DNA from: Microcoleus sp. bin48.metabat.b7b8b9.023
GTDB taxonomy: Bacteria > Cyanobacteriota > Cyanobacteriia > Cyanobacteriales > Microcoleaceae
Direction of reading: 5' to 3'
DNA: 46,066 nucleotides
Assembly (NCBI RefSeq): GCF_013299185.1
Contig: NZ_JAAFKG010000062.1
Span: 1-46,066, forward strand
Numbering within the stretch: position 1 is the first letter of the stretch; each line of letters starts with the position of its first letter. The position numbers and the translations under genes are program-made. Of the stretch, positions 44,680 to 46,066 are shown piece by piece. The notes under the pieces are model-generated. The model saw nothing but the letters and a program-made list of their open reading frames with translations. It searched no databases and had not been told where the DNA came from.

Positions 44680-45158
44680 TCTGACCTCACTAATAAACAT
44701 TGACATTCCCCAAGCTTTCGGCTCGGGGATTCTTCGGGTTGAAATTCTCAGCACTTGTTTGTTACTGAGATTCTTGCTTGGGCAAAGTCACTTGTTTACG
44801 ACAGGATTGCTCCAGTCGCTTTAGAGGTGTCTTCTCCCAATCGTGAATTCCGGTATATCCTACCGTACTCGATCGATTCTCTTTAATGTAGTTAGGTTTT
44901 GTTCAAATTTAGCTTTCCTAAACCGCAACACCGATCGGTGTGACTGCGAACTCAACTAAAGGAGTGCGAGTTTTTACGTTGTCTAGTTATACTCAATTTT
45001 AGACCGATGACGATTATATCACACCCGGCACTATTACCGATCGACAAGAACAGTCCCTCGACTGAGAGTTTCTTAAGTCGATCTTGATCCGCGCGCGATC
45101 GGGACGCAATGTTTTTTATTTGCGAACATATTCTAAAAACTCTTGACAAATACCACAA
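44680..45158. other. 0.48-kb divergent spacer, no gene
   Basis: It separates the small basic gene (minus) from the truncated peroxiredoxin gene (plus) and should hold both promoters. The 68-residue frame at 44952-45158 has no family features. Several CGATCG words are present. Confidence 0.5.
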
Positions 45159-45314
45159 ATGACACTAAATCCTGGTGACGTAGCCCCTGTCTTCAGCCTG
45201 CCCGACGCTGCCGGCCAACTTGTGGGCCTCGCAGATTTTCGAGGGCGGCGAGTTGTACTTTATTTTTATCCTCGGGATAACACCGCTTATAAAAACCTAG
45301 GTAAACCTAGGTAA
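45159..45314 (+). pseudogene. bcp: Peroxiredoxin (Bcp/PrxQ) truncated by an insertion
   Basis: The 51-codon frame begins like a Bcp-type peroxiredoxin: MTLNPGDVAPVFSLPDAAGQ, then LADFRGRRVVLYFYPRDNT. In intact proteins this is followed by PGCTxEA with the peroxidatic cysteine. Here homology stops after DNT (about base 45284) and the frame goes on as AYKNLGKPR and a stop. The cysteine and the rest (about 100 residues) are missing from the window. The TnpB-like element begins at this point, so insertion is the cause; the remaining part could lie beyond the element, outside the window. Confidence 0.85.
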
Positions 45315-45331
45315 GCTCTACGGTATAAGCT

Positions 45332-45952
45332 TTAAGCGTTCTTTCTTAGCGCTTGCGCTTCCTCGATGTCGAGGTTGACCAAGAAACTCCAGTTAGAAAC
45401 GCTATAATAATCACAACGACGCGATATTACAGCGGAACGTTCGATCTTTTTATTCAGTTGGTTCCACTCGCTCCAAACGTGCTTTTGAGAATTCACTTCA
45501 AAATAGGCGGTTAAGGAGCGAGGTATTTTTTCACTCTTATTCATAGCCCGACGAGCAATTACCAGTGCAGCCGATTCGTCGCTGGCTAAGCCATAGATTC
45601 TTAAGTATTTTACCAAGCCAATAATACTTGAATAAGCTGGATTGACTGTAATTAACTCAATGCCACGATTCGACAAAATAGAACTCAGTTGCTTGTAGAA
45701 CTCGCTGTATGCCCATCCCGATAGCATCCGAGCATACTTTCTACTCTTTTCTCCCAGTGACTGCTTTTTTGCCCAGAAATCAAGTTCCTCACAAACTACG
45801 GGACATTCAAATTCCTGGGACACTATTGCTAGTTGCAGACAGGCATCAACAATTTGGGCTTGTTGCTTTCCCCAGGGCAATCCCATCTGCAATGGAATCT
45901 GACCTTTGGCTTTGAGATTCCCTTCAGAATTGACATACGCCCACCCAATAGA
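45332..45952 (-). CDS. TnpB-like nuclease, 3' exon (split by a group II intron)
   Basis: The frame gives the C-terminal RuvC half of a large TnpB-related protein: SIGWAYVNSEGNLK (strand after RuvC-I), VCEELDF with the RuvC-II Glu, GIELITVNPAYSSIIGLVKY, and DESAALVIARRAM with the RuvC-III Asp. The zinc-ribbon cysteines of standard TnpB are absent, as in the TnpB-related subgroup with a (D/H)xAAALVIARR motif. The frame stays open upstream to an ATG at 46052-46054, but those 34 codons are the 3' end of a group II intron, not protein. The RuvC-I aspartate (normally in V-D-x-N before SIGWA) must be in the 5' exon, outside the window. Protein is made only if the intron splices. Confidence 0.82.
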   Translation of the reverse strand, partial: SIGWAYVNSEGNLKAKGQIPLQMGLPWGKQQAQIVDACLQLAIVSQEFECPVVCEELDFWAKKQSLGEKSRKYARMLSGWAYSEFYKQLSSILSNRGIELITVNPAYSSIIGLVKYLRIYGLASDESAALVIARRAMNKSEKIPRSLTAYFEVNSQKHVWSEWNQLNKKIERSAVISRRCDYYSVSNWSFLVNLDIEEAQALRKNA

Positions 45953-46066
45953 ATTAAACTCAGCGAGACTGTCACCAACCCCGCTGGTCTTCAAAACCGT
46001 GCGTGAAAATTTCTTTTCACACGGCTCCTCAATGTTTTGGTGCTTGTCACGCATACCTCATTACCC
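45953..46066 (-). mobile_element. Group II intron, 3' end with domains V and VI (partial)
   Basis: On the minus strand, domain V runs from 46027 to 45993: GAGCCGTGTGAAAA, GAAA loop, TTTTCA, CG bulge, CACGGTTTT, with the AGC triad and the two-nucleotide bulge typical of the family. Domain VI follows: AGAC and CAGCGGGG pair with TCTCGCTG and GTTT, leaving a bulged A at 45960 7 nt before the end, then AAT as the 3' terminal bases (intron end at 45953). A bulged A at this distance and an AY end match group II rules. The upstream domains and any intron-encoded reverse transcriptase lie past the window end. Confidence 0.85.

Noticed and set aside
45332..45952. Cas12-type CRISPR effector
   Set aside because: The RuvC motifs fit TnpB-related transposon proteins, and no CRISPR array, cas1/cas2 or Tn7-like genes are in the window.
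45953..46054. First 34 codons of the minus-strand ORF as part of the TnpB-like protein
   Set aside because: The bases form group II intron domains V and VI, and the protein homology starts exactly at the predicted 3' splice junction.

Overview
The window reads as chromosomal DNA of a filamentous cyanobacterium, probably an oscillatorialean of the Microcoleus/Oscillatoria/Phormidium type. Reasons: HIP1 octamers (GCGATCGC) and CGATCG words are frequent on both strands; the genes include families with cyanobacterial hallmarks (RNase E ending in an Arg-rich PNPase-binding tail, long acidic FtsY, extended NusB, multi-PAS kinases, STAS and PP2C regulators); and the intergenic DNA is full of the short tandem and palindromic repeats common in these genomes. 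The genus is inferred, not proven.

Layout. 1-5700: end of an unidentified gene, a STAS protein, carA, a secreted retropepsin-like protease and trpD, separated by repeat-rich spacers. 5730-17425: signalling block with a five-PAS histidine kinase (+) and, on the minus strand, a putative operon of a 2029-residue Ser/Thr-kinase/ATPase/GAF/PAS/histidine-kinase protein, a stand-alone receiver, and a receiver-PAS-adenylate cyclase. 17609-24699: RNA-processing block, a radical SAM/DUF2344 protein upstream of rne, which overlaps rnhB by 4 bp. 24854-29570: second STAS protein, two small cyanobacterial proteins and a hybrid kinase. 30297-33095: a 932-residue protein with four about 103-residue repeats, arranged two on each side of a beta-propeller. 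33786-35093: a solo TnpB element with a likely omega-RNA end. 35134-40825: DUF502 membrane protein, nusB, ftsY, a GAF/PP2C phosphatase and a small membrane protein. 41002-42780: a second TnpB element with a wrecked tnpA. 42998-46066: argH, a small basic protein, then a peroxiredoxin (bcp/prxQ) gene cut off just before its catalytic Cys by a TnpB-like element that is itself split by a group II intron running off the window.

The genes fall into three functional themes. Housekeeping: arginine/pyrimidine and tryptophan synthesis, SRP targeting, rRNA antitermination, RNA turnover. Signalling: phosphorelay to cAMP, plus STAS/PP2C partner switching. Mobile DNA: two TnpB elements, and one TnpB-like element nested with a group II intron.

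Most notable: (1) the group II intron 3' end fused to the RuvC-I motif of the TnpB-like gene; (2) the repeat/propeller protein, whose repeats have a beta-beta-alpha-alpha-beta-beta pattern suggestive of a tunnelling fold; (3) short intergenic repeats that appear to have entered the reading frames of rnhB, the radical SAM gene, trpD, the phosphatase gene and the end of ftsY without breaking them.
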